A stretch of DNA of 39,818 nt from Peptococcaceae bacterium. Lineage in GTDB: Bacteria > Bacillota > Peptococcia > Peptococcales > Peptococcaceae. The DNA lies in assembly GCA_900759105.1 (NCBI GenBank), contig CAAETY010000117.1:1-39818 (forward strand), read 5' to 3'. Of the stretch, positions 23,455 to 31,652 are shown piece after piece (the first letter of the stretch is position 1; every line of letters starts with the position of its first letter). The notes below the pieces were generated by a model that did not search any database, had not been told where the DNA came from, and saw only the letters and a program-made list of their open reading frames with translations. The position numbers were made by a program, and so were the translations under genes.

Positions 23455-24663
23455 TTACTTCGCTTCTTCTTTGGTCGCTTCTGTGCGCAAATGATAAATC
23501 ATGGTTGGTACATCAATATCCATTGGACATTGTTCCACGCAACGTCCACAGCGCAAGCAATTGTACACAATCGGCGCCGCTTCTTTGATGCTATCATCAA
23601 CAAATGCAGTCCAAATCGCACCAATCCCATTCATGTATGTTTTACCAAAATGACCGGCTACCAAAGAGAATACCGGACATTCATACATACACCCACCGCA
23701 ACGCAAGCACAAGGAAGCATCACTACAAACCGGATCAGCCATCATTTTGCTACGACCATTATCCACGAAAATAACATGGAATTCATGCGGGCCATGTGCC
23801 CCGTAAGTGGTAACCTTTTCAATGTCCCCGGTTTTACTTGGACCACTGATTATATTCACATACCCAGGCGCTCCATATTGACCATAACGCCAGTTTACTT
23901 CAGCAACCTTCATGGAATCCAAGAAGGTCGGAACGATTTTTTCAATCCCAACAACAGCAATGTGAATTGGTGGCGCTGCTGTGCAAAGACGAACGTTCCC
24001 TTCGTTTTCAATAATGGTAATTTGGCCGGTATCTGCTGCAACAACGTTTGCACCACTTATGCCAATGTCGGCGGAAAAATATTTTTCGCGCAAAAATTCA
24101 CGCACCGCCATTACTTCTTCCGCAATATCCGGTGGAATTTCACGGCCAAAAAATTCGGTAAAGACTTCTGCGACCTGTTCACGTGGTACGTGAATGGATG
24201 GTGACAGGATATGCATTGGGCGACCATCCATCAATTGAAGAATAAATTCCCCAAGGTCGGTTTCCCATACTTCGTGTCCGCAATCTGCCAAACGTTGACG
24301 AAGATGAATTTCTTCGCCAAGCATGGATTTGCCCTTTACAAAGCGCTTCTTACCGCCGGCAATCGAATTGATAATATCAATAACCGCTTGCGCATCTTCA
24401 GCAAAATGTGCATGGCCATGATTGCGTTCGATGGATTCAGAAGCTTGCGCCATAAGCTCGCGCCAATTCGCATTGGCGTTACGTTTAATGCCTTGTACTT
24501 CCTTAGCCAAAGCAGGTGTATGTGGGTAACGTTCCAAAGATTCTGCGACATTCTTGCGATAGGATGCAATCGCACGAGTAATGGCGGTACGAATACGTTC
24601 ATCTTCACTCGCTTCATAGATATCTTTGGCATATTTTTTCATATTTTCTTTAATGGTGCTCAT
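23455..24663 (-). CDS. LutB-like LUD-domain iron-sulfur protein
   Basis: 402 residues, shorter than the ~470 of Bacillus LutB. Residues ~65-285 form the LUD domain, including GISGANVVAADTGQITIIENEGN and GPSKTGDIE. The C-terminus carries two [4Fe-4S] ferredoxin motifs: SLCLRCGGCMYECP (near 325-336) and CLRCGRCVEQCP (369-380). LutABC oxidises L-lactate to pyruvate in Bacillus subtilis. Here only A- and B-like subunits are present and no LutC, so the substrate may differ. The ATG overlaps the stop of the upstream partner as ATGA, which fits a complex. The usual C-terminal extension after the clusters is missing, but the frame is intact. Confidence 0.82.
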   Translation of the reverse strand: MSTIKENMKKYAKDIYEASEDERIRTAITRAIASYRKNVAESLERYPHTPALAKEVQGIKRNANANWRELMAQASESIERNHGHAHFAEDAQAVIDIINSIAGGKKRFVKGKSMLGEEIHLRQRLADCGHEVWETDLGEFILQLMDGRPMHILSPSIHVPREQVAEVFTEFFGREIPPDIAEEVMAVREFLREKYFSADIGISGANVVAADTGQITIIENEGNVRLCTAAPPIHIAVVGIEKIVPTFLDSMKVAEVNWRYGQYGAPGYVNIISGPSKTGDIEKVTTYGAHGPHEFHVIFVDNGRSKMMADPVCSDASLCLRCGGCMYECPVFSLVAGHFGKTYMNGIGAIWTAFVDDSIKEAAPIVYNCLRCGRCVEQCPMDIDVPTMIYHLRTEATKEEAK

Positions 24664-25640
24664 AAACTATACCCCTTTGCCAAAAATTCGACGAAATCCA
24701 TAATCTGCATATTGTCCGGCTTTTTTGCTCCATCCAATGCACTCAAGCAATATGGACAACTTACAAGCGCAATGCTCGCTTCAGTTTCAGCCAATTCGTC
24801 CACACGCTTTTGGCTAATTTTATGAGAAATATCGGTATAATTCATTTTGATTGGGCCTCCACAGCAGGTGGTCCACTTACCAAAACGGAACGGTTCCTTG
24901 TAAGTCACGTTCATAGCATTAAGCACTTCACGGAATTCATTCACCACGCCCATTTCACGTGCCATACGGCAGGAATCGTGAACAACCACGGTACCGTCGT
25001 AAAAATTCTTTGGTAAAAGATGACGTTTTTCGTGAACCAACTGAACGAAGGTCTTCACTTCTATTTGAGGAAAATCGCCGTATTTTGGATACACATATGA
25101 AAACATTTCAGCAGCGTGTGGTGTCATGCAAACGACAGTCTTCGCGCCGCTATTGTTTAAGAAAGTTGCCACACGTTTTGCATAAATCCCCAACGCTTCT
25201 TCAAAGCCCAATTCATGCAAAAGCGCCCCGCTGTAGATTTCATTTTCGCCATCATAGCAAATATCATAACCCAATGTTTTTAAGATAGTCGCTGCTTTTT
25301 TATTCACAGAAAAAAATCGTTCTTTATCTTGCGCAAAAACAGATGCAAAGATTTTTTCTGGCGCAAAACCACTCTTATGAACAATATCACGCATGGACAT
25401 CATCCAACCAAACACATGGCTCCCCGGATCTACGATATCCATAACGGACACCAAGGAATCCATAAACGGTAAGAGTTGATACTCCCCACCGGTATAAAAA
25501 AGGATGTCGCCCTTTTTTGGTAAATTGAGCCCTTTTGCCCATTCTGCATTTTCTTTCGCACTGACTGCAAGGGGGTTATCATATTGCATGATATTGTCCC
25601 GAATCAATGTCATTGTTTCAGGTAATTGTTTTCCACCCAT
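24660..25640 (-). CDS. LutA/HdrB-like cysteine-rich domain protein
   Basis: 326 residues. The second half has a full CCG-type cysteine-rich motif: HDSCRMAREMG, then TTCCGGP, then SCPYCLSAL (C...CC...CxxC). This motif binds a cluster in heterodisulfide reductase B, GlpC and LutA. The first half keeps the fold pattern (ILFYTGGEYQLLPFMDSLV) but has lost most of the cysteines, so it probably holds one cluster rather than two. The protein is also longer than Bacillus LutA (~240 residues). The ATG follows GAGGAGAG. It is the first gene of an operon with the LutB-like gene and should form an electron-transferring 2-hydroxyacid-type oxidoreductase. The substrate is unknown. Confidence 0.8.
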   Translation of the reverse strand: MGGKQLPETMTLIRDNIMQYDNPLAVSAKENAEWAKGLNLPKKGDILFYTGGEYQLLPFMDSLVSVMDIVDPGSHVFGWMMSMRDIVHKSGFAPEKIFASVFAQDKERFFSVNKKAATILKTLGYDICYDGENEIYSGALLHELGFEEALGIYAKRVATFLNNSGAKTVVCMTPHAAEMFSYVYPKYGDFPQIEVKTFVQLVHEKRHLLPKNFYDGTVVVHDSCRMAREMGVVNEFREVLNAMNVTYKEPFRFGKWTTCCGGPIKMNYTDISHKISQKRVDELAETEASIALVSCPYCLSALDGAKKPDNMQIMDFVEFLAKGYSL

Positions 25641-25698
25641 GGTACTCTCCTCTATCCCTCTTAATAATGTATAAAATCAATAATATGCTGCACATTTC

Positions 25699-25727
25699 AT
25701 ATTATCATTTCTCACTATTCTTGTAAA
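25699..25727 (-). promoter_or_regulatory. Candidate promoter of the LutA/LutB-like operon
   Basis: Minus strand TTTACA (25722-25727), a 17-bp spacer and TAATAT (25699-25704). The leader to the ATG is ~50 nt. Confidence 0.55.
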
Positions 25728-25768
25728 TAAATGCACCGGCAAGACCTATTGATACAACCGATTATCCG

Positions 25769-26467
25769 CTATCGACTACTATATCGATCTCTACACAGTA
25801 CAAGCACGCCGTCACCGTATTCGATATCAATATGTGCCATATCTTCCTTATCAAAGACATTGCTAATCAAGCGACTTTCACCAAAAGGCACTGCCGTATC
25901 CTTGAGCGGATAGTACATTCCCTCAATAGAAAGCTGCATACCTTCATCCGAAAAAGGAACAATACCCACATACCCTGTTACGCGATCCAGTTGGTGGCTC
26001 CCCGGTCCGATGTATCGCATACGATTAATATCATCCCAAAATACAAGTGATTTTCCCTGGCGTCCATAGGTCACCAGTAGCATCATATTGGCAAGTTCAT
26101 GGTCCATACGCCCACCCAAAGCACCGATTACAATGATTTCATCAACGCCCTGTTCAAACAAGGCCTCAGCAGCCAGCTGGGTATCACTGTAATCTTTTTC
26201 GGAAGGATACACCATCTCCGGCACGCCTGCATCTTGAAGCCATGATCTGGTTTCTTCGGATAGGGAATCCATGTCACCAATAAGCACATCCGGCACAACC
26301 TCTGCCAAATAGCACAAATCAGCACCTGCATCGGCACAATAGCAAGGGGCATCCGGATAGGTTTCGCACAAACTACGCAACAAAGACGGTCTTGGTGGAA
26401 CACCACCTGTTACAAGAATCCCATGTTTAGCCTGCTTCAAAAGCAAGCCTGTGGCGTAATGCTTCAT
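25769..26467 (-). CDS. thiN: Thiamine pyrophosphokinase
   Basis: 232 residues. Family motifs in order: CADAGADLCYLAEVVPDVLIGDMDSL (residues ~43-68), YPSEKDYSDTQLA, and IIVIGALGGRMDHELAN, which form the ATP/thiamine site of TIGR01378-type enzymes. The C-terminal beta domain includes GYVGIVPFSDEG and PFGESRLISNVF. It transfers pyrophosphate from ATP to thiamine to make thiamine diphosphate. The N-terminal ~15 residues before GILVTGGVPP are extra. The start overlaps the stop of the small upstream gene by 4 bp, so the two are coupled. In many Bacillota thiN follows rpe and rsgA, and that context is absent here. Confidence 0.92.
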   Translation of the reverse strand: MKHYATGLLLKQAKHGILVTGGVPPRPSLLRSLCETYPDAPCYCADAGADLCYLAEVVPDVLIGDMDSLSEETRSWLQDAGVPEMVYPSEKDYSDTQLAAEALFEQGVDEIIVIGALGGRMDHELANMMLLVTYGRQGKSLVFWDDINRMRYIGPGSHQLDRVTGYVGIVPFSDEGMQLSIEGMYYPLKDTAVPFGESRLISNVFDKEDMAHIDIEYGDGVLVLCRDRYSSR

Positions 26468-26856
26468 CCTATTTTCACCAACTTAACATCATAATTTTTA
26501 TCACCATAGTCTACAATCATGCCATGCATCGTGCATTGACACTCATCAGTGTCATAGATAAGCGTGCGTTGATACCCACTGCACCCCTCACATTCCGGGA
26601 AATGAATATATACTACGTCATGTTCCGCAAGTGGCAAATGGGTTAAATCCACATTACGCTTTTCGCCCGGTTTGAAATCGCTAAAGACAAGCGCATCCGG
26701 TGCAGTGCTAGTGCCTAAGTAAACATCCAACGTTTCGTTGGTACAATTTTCCAATTGGAGCTTATAAGCAGATTTTACTTTTTTGACCGCAATGGCTGCG
26801 CCCACTGCGCCTGAAGCAAGCGCAAGACCGCAAGCAAGCTTCTTCAATTTTGACAT
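26464..26856 (-). CDS. Small cysteine-rich protein of unknown function
   Basis: 130 residues, not recognised. The N-terminus (KLACGLALASGAVGAAIAVKK) is a short hydrophobic segment that could be a membrane anchor or uncleaved signal. The rest is soluble and acidic. Six cysteines at 9, 38, 89, 92, 106 and 108 include CxxC (ECEGC) and CxC (ECQC), which could bind a metal or form disulfides. A beta-rich middle (LENCTNETLDVYLGT) looks like a small sandwich domain. AAAGGA lies ~10 bp before the ATG. It is the first gene of a two-gene operon with thiN, overlapping by ATGA. Nothing in the sequence ties it to thiamine. Confidence 0.7.
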   Translation of the reverse strand: MSKLKKLACGLALASGAVGAAIAVKKVKSAYKLQLENCTNETLDVYLGTSTAPDALVFSDFKPGEKRNVDLTHLPLAEHDVVYIHFPECEGCSGYQRTLIYDTDECQCTMHGMIVDYGDKNYDVKLVKIG

Positions 26857-26910
26857 CTCGCGTCATTCCTTTCTGCGTGCATCCAAAGGACGCCAATTCG
26901 TGCAAAATAT

Positions 26911-26938
26911 TTGCATTGCTTCTATTGTTTGCTATACT
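26911..26938 (+). promoter_or_regulatory. Promoter of the ABC-F gene
   Basis: TTGCAT (26911-26916), a 16-bp spacer and TATACT (26933-26938), giving a start about 35 nt before the ATG. Confidence 0.6.
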
Positions 26939-26950
26939 AAACTAAGCTTC

Positions 26951-26979
26951 ATTATAAACAAATTCAGGGGGAATTGCCA
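26951..26979 (-). promoter_or_regulatory. Possible promoter of the small gene-thiN operon
   Basis: Minus strand TATAAT at 26951-26956, with a poor -35 (TGGCAA, 26974-26979) at 17 bp. It overlaps face to face with the ABC-F promoter, so the two could interfere. A candidate only. Confidence 0.4.
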
Positions 26980-28874
26980 TGGTTCTTTTGGAAGCACGAA
27001 ACCTAAACTGTAGCTTCGGCGACCGTGTTTTATTTGAAAATCTTAACTTATCCATTAACGAGGGCGACAAAATCGGTCTTATCGGTACCAATGGGGTCGG
27101 AAAGTCCACGCTTCTTAAACAACTCGCCGGTATTGATGTAGACAGTCGCAGCGAATTTTTAACTTCCAATCAATTGGTCATGGAATATCTGCCGCAAAAC
27201 CAACCAATAGATGACAATCTGACGGTTTTGGCACAAGTCTTTCAAGGGACCTCTCCACTGCTTGCCGTTGTCCGCGATTATGAAACAGCACTCGATGCAG
27301 TCGAAATAGATCCTACCAATGAACAAGCCACCCAAGCACTTCTCGCAGCACAAGAAGCGATGGACCGAGAAGACGCTTGGCAATTGGAAAGTAATGCCAA
27401 GAGCATTTTGCACCGTTTAGGCATTGACGATGTTAAGCAGAAAATCGCCACACTTTCCGGTGGAATGCGCAAACGCGTAGCACTTGCCGCAGCACTTATT
27501 CGTCCGGCAAACCTTTTATTGCTCGATGAACCGACCAACCATTTAGATTATGAAACCATCCGTTGGCTTGAAAAAGAACTGCACGAGCGCCAATGTTCCT
27601 TTGTCATTGTCACCCACGACCGTTATTTTTTGGACCGTACCACCAATGTCATTTTAGAACTCGACCAAAAGAAGCTTCGTCGCTACACTGGCAACTACTC
27701 CACTTTTCTTGAAGAGAAAGCGCAAATTGAAGCTGACGAAGCCCGCCAAGCTGATAAGCTCAAAAAGCTCTACAAGCAAGAGCTTGCCTGGATGCGCAAG
27801 GGAGTCGAAGCACGTCGTACCAAACAAAAAGCGCGCAAGGAACGTTTCTATGATATTGAAAGCCAACTCACAACCGCACATGACGAGCGCATGGAAATGG
27901 ATTTCGTCAACGCACGACTCGGCAAAAAAATCATCGTTTGCGAAAATCTAGCCAAAAGCTTTGATGGCAAACCAATTTTTAAGGGATTTTCCCATTCTTT
28001 TGTACGCAATGACCGCATTGGGATTGTTGGGCCAAACGGCATTGGGAAAACTACCCTTCTCGATGTGCTCGCAGGTATTACCACCGCCGACAGTGGCTTG
28101 CTTGAAATTGGCGATACTGTAAAAATCGGCTATTATAAGCAGCAAAACCAAGACTTACCGATGAACCAAAAAGTACTGGATTTTATCAAAGACCATGGTG
28201 AATATATTCATCGTGCTGACGGCTCTCATCTTTCCGCTTCACAAATGCTCGAAGCCTTCCGCTTCCGCCCGGATCAAATTCACGGACCTATATCCAATCT
28301 TTCCGGTGGTGAATGTCGAAGACTCTATCTTTTGAGTATCTTGATGGAACAAAACAACGTTCTTTTCTTGGACGAACCAACCAATGACCTGGATATTGGC
28401 ACTTTACAAGTACTTGAAGATTATCTTGAGCACTTCCCGGGACCGGTTGTTGCCGTAAGCCATGACCGTTATTTCTTAGACCGTATTACCACAAGCATTC
28501 TCGCTTACGAAGAAAATGGCAACGTCAAGCTTTATGCCGGTGACTTTACAAGTTATTTGGAAAAATGTCCTGAGCTATCATCCACCCAAGATACGCCAAT
28601 AAAAAAAGAGAGTACCGGCAAACAAAAAACTGCACCGAAGCTCAAATTTACCTATAAAGAACAGCAAGAATACGAAACCATTGAAGAGGACATTGCTTAT
28701 TTGGAAGACAAGGTGGCCAAGCTTGAAAATGAAATGGCAGCCAATGCAACCAGCTATTCTAAGCTTGTCGCTTTAACCGAAGAACGGGACAAAGCGCAGG
28801 AAGCACTCGACCAAAAATATTCACGCTGGGAAGCACTCGAAGAAAAACAAGCACTCATTGCACAACAATCTTGA
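26979..28874 (+). CDS. ABC-F family ATPase, Uup-like
   Basis: 631 residues with two ATPase domains and no membrane segments. Domain 1: Walker A GTNGVGKST (near 37-45), signature LSGGMRKR, Walker B LLLLDEPTNHLD. A linker of basic helices (residues ~240-300, LYKQELAWMRKGVEARRTKQKARKERF) follows. Domain 2: GPNGIGKTT, LSGGECRR, FLDEPTNDLD. The C-terminus (from ~560) is a charged coiled coil as in Uup. ABC-F proteins bind the ribosomal E site and rescue stalled translation or protect from antibiotics. The WMRKG linker and C-terminal coil favour the Uup housekeeping group over resistance types. AGGGGGA precedes the ATG. It is probably co-transcribed with the next small gene, whose ribosome site overlaps its stop. 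Confidence 0.93.
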   Translation: MVLLEARNLNCSFGDRVLFENLNLSINEGDKIGLIGTNGVGKSTLLKQLAGIDVDSRSEFLTSNQLVMEYLPQNQPIDDNLTVLAQVFQGTSPLLAVVRDYETALDAVEIDPTNEQATQALLAAQEAMDREDAWQLESNAKSILHRLGIDDVKQKIATLSGGMRKRVALAAALIRPANLLLLDEPTNHLDYETIRWLEKELHERQCSFVIVTHDRYFLDRTTNVILELDQKKLRRYTGNYSTFLEEKAQIEADEARQADKLKKLYKQELAWMRKGVEARRTKQKARKERFYDIESQLTTAHDERMEMDFVNARLGKKIIVCENLAKSFDGKPIFKGFSHSFVRNDRIGIVGPNGIGKTTLLDVLAGITTADSGLLEIGDTVKIGYYKQQNQDLPMNQKVLDFIKDHGEYIHRADGSHLSASQMLEAFRFRPDQIHGPISNLSGGECRRLYLLSILMEQNNVLFLDEPTNDLDIGTLQVLEDYLEHFPGPVVAVSHDRYFLDRITTSILAYEENGNVKLYAGDFTSYLEKCPELSSTQDTPIKKESTGKQKTAPKLKFTYKEQQEYETIEEDIAYLEDKVAKLENEMAANATSYSKLVALTEERDKAQEALDQKYSRWEALEEKQALIAQQS

Positions 28875-28884
28875 GGTGATTATT

Positions 28885-29136
28885 ATGGCAGAAAAACCAA
28901 CGATTCATTCAACCTATCACTATATCGACTTATATGATGACTGGGATGATTTTGATTACGCGCAAAAGGAAAATCTCATTGACCAAACCGATAAATACAA
29001 TTTCGCTACCGGTAATTGGAGTTACGATCTCGAAGAATTAGAAAACCGCACCTATGAGGTCCTGCATGCACTTACGACGTTAAACGACGAAGAGATTGCA
29101 GCCATCATGGTGCGGCATGAAAAACGTATAGGCTAA
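28885..29136 (+). CDS. Small acidic protein of unknown function
   Basis: 83 residues from the ATG at 28885. GAGGTGAT starts within the ABC-F stop codon and sits 5 bp before the ATG, so translation is coupled. The 9-codon upstream extension inside the ABC-F frame is rejected. The sequence is rich in Asp, Glu and Tyr (STYHYIDLYDDWDDFDYAQ) with a helical C-terminus (LNDEEIAAIMVRHEKRIG) and no membrane or metal motifs. I do not recognise it. The gene stop overlaps that of the convergent protease-like gene by 4 bp, with no terminator between them. Confidence 0.7.
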   Translation: MAEKPTIHSTYHYIDLYDDWDDFDYAQKENLIDQTDKYNFATGNWSYDLEELENRTYEVLHALTTLNDEEIAAIMVRHEKRIG

Positions 29137-29792
29137 GCTGTAAAATATACAGCACGAAGCCCCATCGAATAATATAGCGGAATAAATTGAAGCAAACTCA
29201 TCCAACGTGAACCGTTAACGGAATCAACAAGGTGAACCTTGCCACCTTGCACACCATCAACAACCATTACATGAAGATTGCTATACGGATGATATTCTCG
29301 AGAGCCGTTTTGCCAAACAACGGCATCTTCACGTTCAGCCAACTTATCATTTACTGTTGACCAAACAATCACAGGTTTATTTGCATGCAAGCGCAAAATA
29401 ATTTCACTTACACTCACCAGCTTATGCGACTTCGCCTCTAAGCTGGTGTTTTGTGTTTGCAGGAAATTGTTAATCCCGGTAACCAGTGGATCCGGATAAC
29501 AATAATATCCATCCCCAAACGGATCCCCTTGATAGGCTTCCGTGGGACTGGAAGCACCGATGTCCGTTTTTGGCAAATATTGCGTAGCGAAGCTCTCCGC
29601 TGTAATTGGAACACCTAGCCCGTTTAGAGCAACTGATGCACTCACTGCCTCACAGCCGTTCGGTAATGTTGGATATTGATTTTGCTCAACCAGATGAAGG
29701 TTAACCGGTATAATGAGAGCCGCAACGACTGCAAGCACCCCAACGACAAGTGCAACCTTTATAAGACGCACCAACCATCGAATTAAACGCAT
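29133..29792 (-). CDS. Membrane-anchored C39-like cysteine peptidase
   Basis: 219 residues from the ATG at 29792 (AAAGGAG 11 bp upstream). A GTG at 29804 would sit inside the binding site. An N-terminal membrane helix (about 5-30) anchors an extracytoplasmic domain of the peptidase C39-like type (PF13529 pattern). The likely catalytic Cys47 is in LPNGCEAVSASVALN, His174 is in SNLHVMVVDG, and Asp190 is in VHLVDSVNG. GDPFGDGYYCYPDP and KPVIVW are further family marks. Such proteins are usually surface peptidases or amidases of unknown substrate. It is transcribed from a strong promoter and converges on the small acidic gene. Confidence 0.82.
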   Translation of the reverse strand: MRLIRWLVRLIKVALVVGVLAVVAALIIPVNLHLVEQNQYPTLPNGCEAVSASVALNGLGVPITAESFATQYLPKTDIGASSPTEAYQGDPFGDGYYCYPDPLVTGINNFLQTQNTSLEAKSHKLVSVSEIILRLHANKPVIVWSTVNDKLAEREDAVVWQNGSREYHPYSNLHVMVVDGVQGGKVHLVDSVNGSRWMSLLQFIPLYYSMGLRAVYFTA

Positions 29793-29830
29793 TAAATAAT
29801 ACACTCCTTTCCCAAGGCACTTTGCCGGTA

Positions 29831-29859
29831 AGTATATCGTTTTTCTTTTAACCTGTCAA
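29831..29859 (-). promoter_or_regulatory. Promoter of the C39-like gene
   Basis: Minus strand TTGACA (29854-29859), a 17-bp spacer and TATACT (29831-29836). Near consensus, start ~30 nt before the ATG. Confidence 0.8.
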
Positions 29860-29902
29860 ATAATAGTTTCGCTTAATACTCAAAATGCATCTAAGTCCTA
29901 TC

Positions 29903-29931
29903 TGGTCAATCCCACTTATATCGGCTATAAT
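29903..29931 (+). promoter_or_regulatory. Promoter of the DUF218 gene
   Basis: TGGTCA (29903-29908), a 17-bp spacer and TATAAT (29926-29931). It lies inside the longest frame of the next gene, so translation must start downstream, at 29966. Confidence 0.7.
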
Positions 29932-29965
29932 AATGAGAACATCATTTTTAGAAAGGACGCCGGTT

Positions 29966-30691
29966 ATGCATCAATTCCAAGATTCATCCCCAGACCAACC
30001 AGCTACAAAACACAAACGGCGCTCGCCCTTCCGCACCTTCATAAAAATATGTTGCTTATGTCTTGTTCTTGTGATGATAGTACCTTTGACTGCCTTTGCT
30101 ATAAACACTATAGTATGCCTTTCAACTTTAAATGAGCTTAAAAGTATTCCTGCACTTGAAGAAATACAGACGGATTATATTATGGTTTTAGGCGCCGGTA
30201 TTGAGCCTGACGGCAGCCCAAGCCCGGTTCTCAAAGAACGGCTTGATACCGCCATTAACCTTTACCAGCATCAAAATGCTAAGCAAATTATTGTTAGTGG
30301 TGGCATGGATGAAGCACAAAGTGAAATAAGCGCTATGTACAATTATCTTATCGAAAATGATATTCCCGCTGAAGATGTCCTTTGCGATACCCTTGGTGTT
30401 GATACCTTCGCAAGTATCAATAATCTTAGCCAAGTTTATCATGCAAAATCCGCAATCATTGTCAGCCAACGCTTTCATCTTTACCGTGCAGTCTTTATTG
30501 CCAAGCATTTCGATTTGGAAGTATACGGCTGTCCATCTTCCGAAGAAGACATTTCAGATCATGATTTGCTTTACCGAGAGTTTCTCGCTCGCGTCAAAGA
30601 TTTTGCACAAGTTACGCTAGGTACCTTGCCTAAGCCACTGATTCAACTTGCACAATGGAGCTATCTCCATCTCACCCCATTTATTCAATGA
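29966..30691 (+). CDS. YdcF/SanA-like DUF218 membrane protein
   Basis: 241 residues from the ATG at 29966 (GAAAGGA 9 bp upstream). The frame is open from 29885, but the promoter lies within that extension. A basic N-terminus leads to one membrane helix (~22-46). The outer domain shows the DUF218 pattern: DYIMVLGAGIEPDG, ERLDTAINLYQ, KQIIVSGGMDEAQSE, DTFASINNLSQV and IIVSQRFHLYRAVFIAKH. The E. coli relatives SanA and YdcF are linked to envelope permeability and vancomycin sensitivity. The reaction is unknown. It is a single gene with its own promoter and terminator. Confidence 0.88.
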   Translation: MHQFQDSSPDQPATKHKRRSPFRTFIKICCLCLVLVMIVPLTAFAINTIVCLSTLNELKSIPALEEIQTDYIMVLGAGIEPDGSPSPVLKERLDTAINLYQHQNAKQIIVSGGMDEAQSEISAMYNYLIENDIPAEDVLCDTLGVDTFASINNLSQVYHAKSAIIVSQRFHLYRAVFIAKHFDLEVYGCPSSEEDISDHDLLYREFLARVKDFAQVTLGTLPKPLIQLAQWSYLHLTPFIQ

Positions 30692-30711
30692 TAATAACAA
30701 GAACGGTCGCC

Positions 30712-30737
30712 CTTGCTTTGGGTCGACCGTTTTTTTG
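30712..30737 (+). terminator. Terminator of the DUF218 gene
   Basis: AACGGTCG (30712-30719) pairs with CGACCGTT (30724-30731 region), followed by seven T. It lies 20 bp past the stop. Confidence 0.85.
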
Positions 30738-30760
30738 ATACAACTACGTTTCCTTCACAC

Positions 30761-30790
30761 AAAAAAACGCTGTCCTCGAAAGGACAGCGT
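30761..30790 (-). terminator. Terminator of the RlpA-like gene
   Basis: Minus-strand ACGCTGTCC pairs perfectly with GGACAGCGT around a 6-nt loop, followed by TTTTTT. Confidence 0.92.
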
Positions 30791-30809
30791 ATGATTAACA
30801 CTTTATAGA

Positions 30810-31577
30810 TTATTGTACAATTTCAATGGTGCATGGAGCTACACCCTTGGAAACAATCCCGAGATCTTGTGCAGCTTGGTAAGACAAATCGATTACACGA
30901 CCGGCACCAAATGGACCACGGTCATTAATACGAACGGTAACGCTACGCCCACTCTGGGTATCGGTTACACGTACCTTAGTGCCAAATGGCAAATATTTGT
31001 GCGCTGCGGTGTACTCATACATATTGAAAACTTCACCACTTGCGGTATAGTTACCGTGTGCACCAGAACCATACCAAGTCGCTTGACCACTTTCATAGTA
31101 AGTATAGCTTGCTTGACCGTTTTGCGCAGTCGCAGTGCCGCCCTTTAAGGTAACCGCTGCATTTGCATCGACAGCACTCACAATAATGCCGCCGTTCGCA
31201 CTGTTATAAACTACATTGGCATTGTTAAAAATTGCTTGATAAAAATCAAATACTACATGCAAAGAGCCGTTATAGTTATTGTATGCGTAGGTCCCACCTT
31301 GGAAATACAATACACCGTTTGCCGCATCTACAGTTGCAGAAGTGGATTGACCACCATAGGTTAAAACGATCTTTTGACCATTGTTGTTAACCCATTGAAC
31401 ATCAACACCCACTGCACTTAATGCGCTACGAAGCGCAACATAAGATTGTGTCACACCTTGCACTTGTGCACCTACAACAGCAGTGTTTGCTTGTTCGGCA
31501 GCAATAGCAGGGATACTCATAGAACCAACAGCAACCAAAGTAGTTGCTGCAATTAATTGACGAATTTTAGAATTCAC
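30810..31577 (-). CDS. Secreted RlpA-like protein with double-psi beta-barrel
   Basis: 255 residues. The GTG start at 31577 is supported by AAAGGAG 7 bp upstream. A signal peptide (KIRQ, then a hydrophobic stretch, cleavage likely after AIAA at 27) is followed by a region (~35-140) resembling the copper amine oxidase N-terminal-like stalk (ALRSALSAVGVDVQW, KIVLTYGG). The C-terminus (~165-255) is an RlpA-type barrel: GQATWYGSGAHG, TASGEVFNMYEYTAAHKYLP, FGTKVRVTDTQSGRSVTVRI and NDRGPFGAGRVIDLS. RlpA proteins are lytic transglycosylases or peptidoglycan binders. It should act in the cell wall. A strong promoter and a ~70-nt leader with a hairpin precede it. Confidence 0.9.
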   Translation of the reverse strand: MNSKIRQLIAATTLVAVGSMSIPAIAAEQANTAVVGAQVQGVTQSYVALRSALSAVGVDVQWVNNNGQKIVLTYGGQSTSATVDAANGVLYFQGGTYAYNNYNGSLHVVFDFYQAIFNNANVVYNSANGGIIVSAVDANAAVTLKGGTATAQNGQASYTYYESGQATWYGSGAHGNYTASGEVFNMYEYTAAHKYLPFGTKVRVTDTQSGRSVTVRINDRGPFGAGRVIDLSYQAAQDLGIVSKGVAPCTIEIVQ

Positions 31578-31590
31578 AATAACACTCCTT

Positions 31591-31627
31591 TATCTGCTTG
31601 GCATCAGCCAAGCTTTACGGTATCTTG
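31591..31627 (-). promoter_or_regulatory. Leader hairpin and shared motif upstream of rlpA-like gene
   Basis: On the minus strand the leader reads CAAGATACCGTAAAGCTTGG, then a 7-bp hairpin GCTTGGC-TGAT-GCCAAGC directly before AGATAAAGGAG. The CAAGAT..CCGTAA.GCTTGG block recurs in the amidohydrolase leader (19955-19980). Being next to the ribosome site, it could act on translation. It matches no known riboswitch I can name. Confidence 0.45.
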
Positions 31628-31652
31628 TTTTCTTTTTCACTAATCTATAAAT

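Noticed and set aside
23491..24204. A 237-codon open frame on the plus strand
   Set aside because: Antisense to the LutB-like gene, whose iron-sulfur motifs are clear. No start signals.
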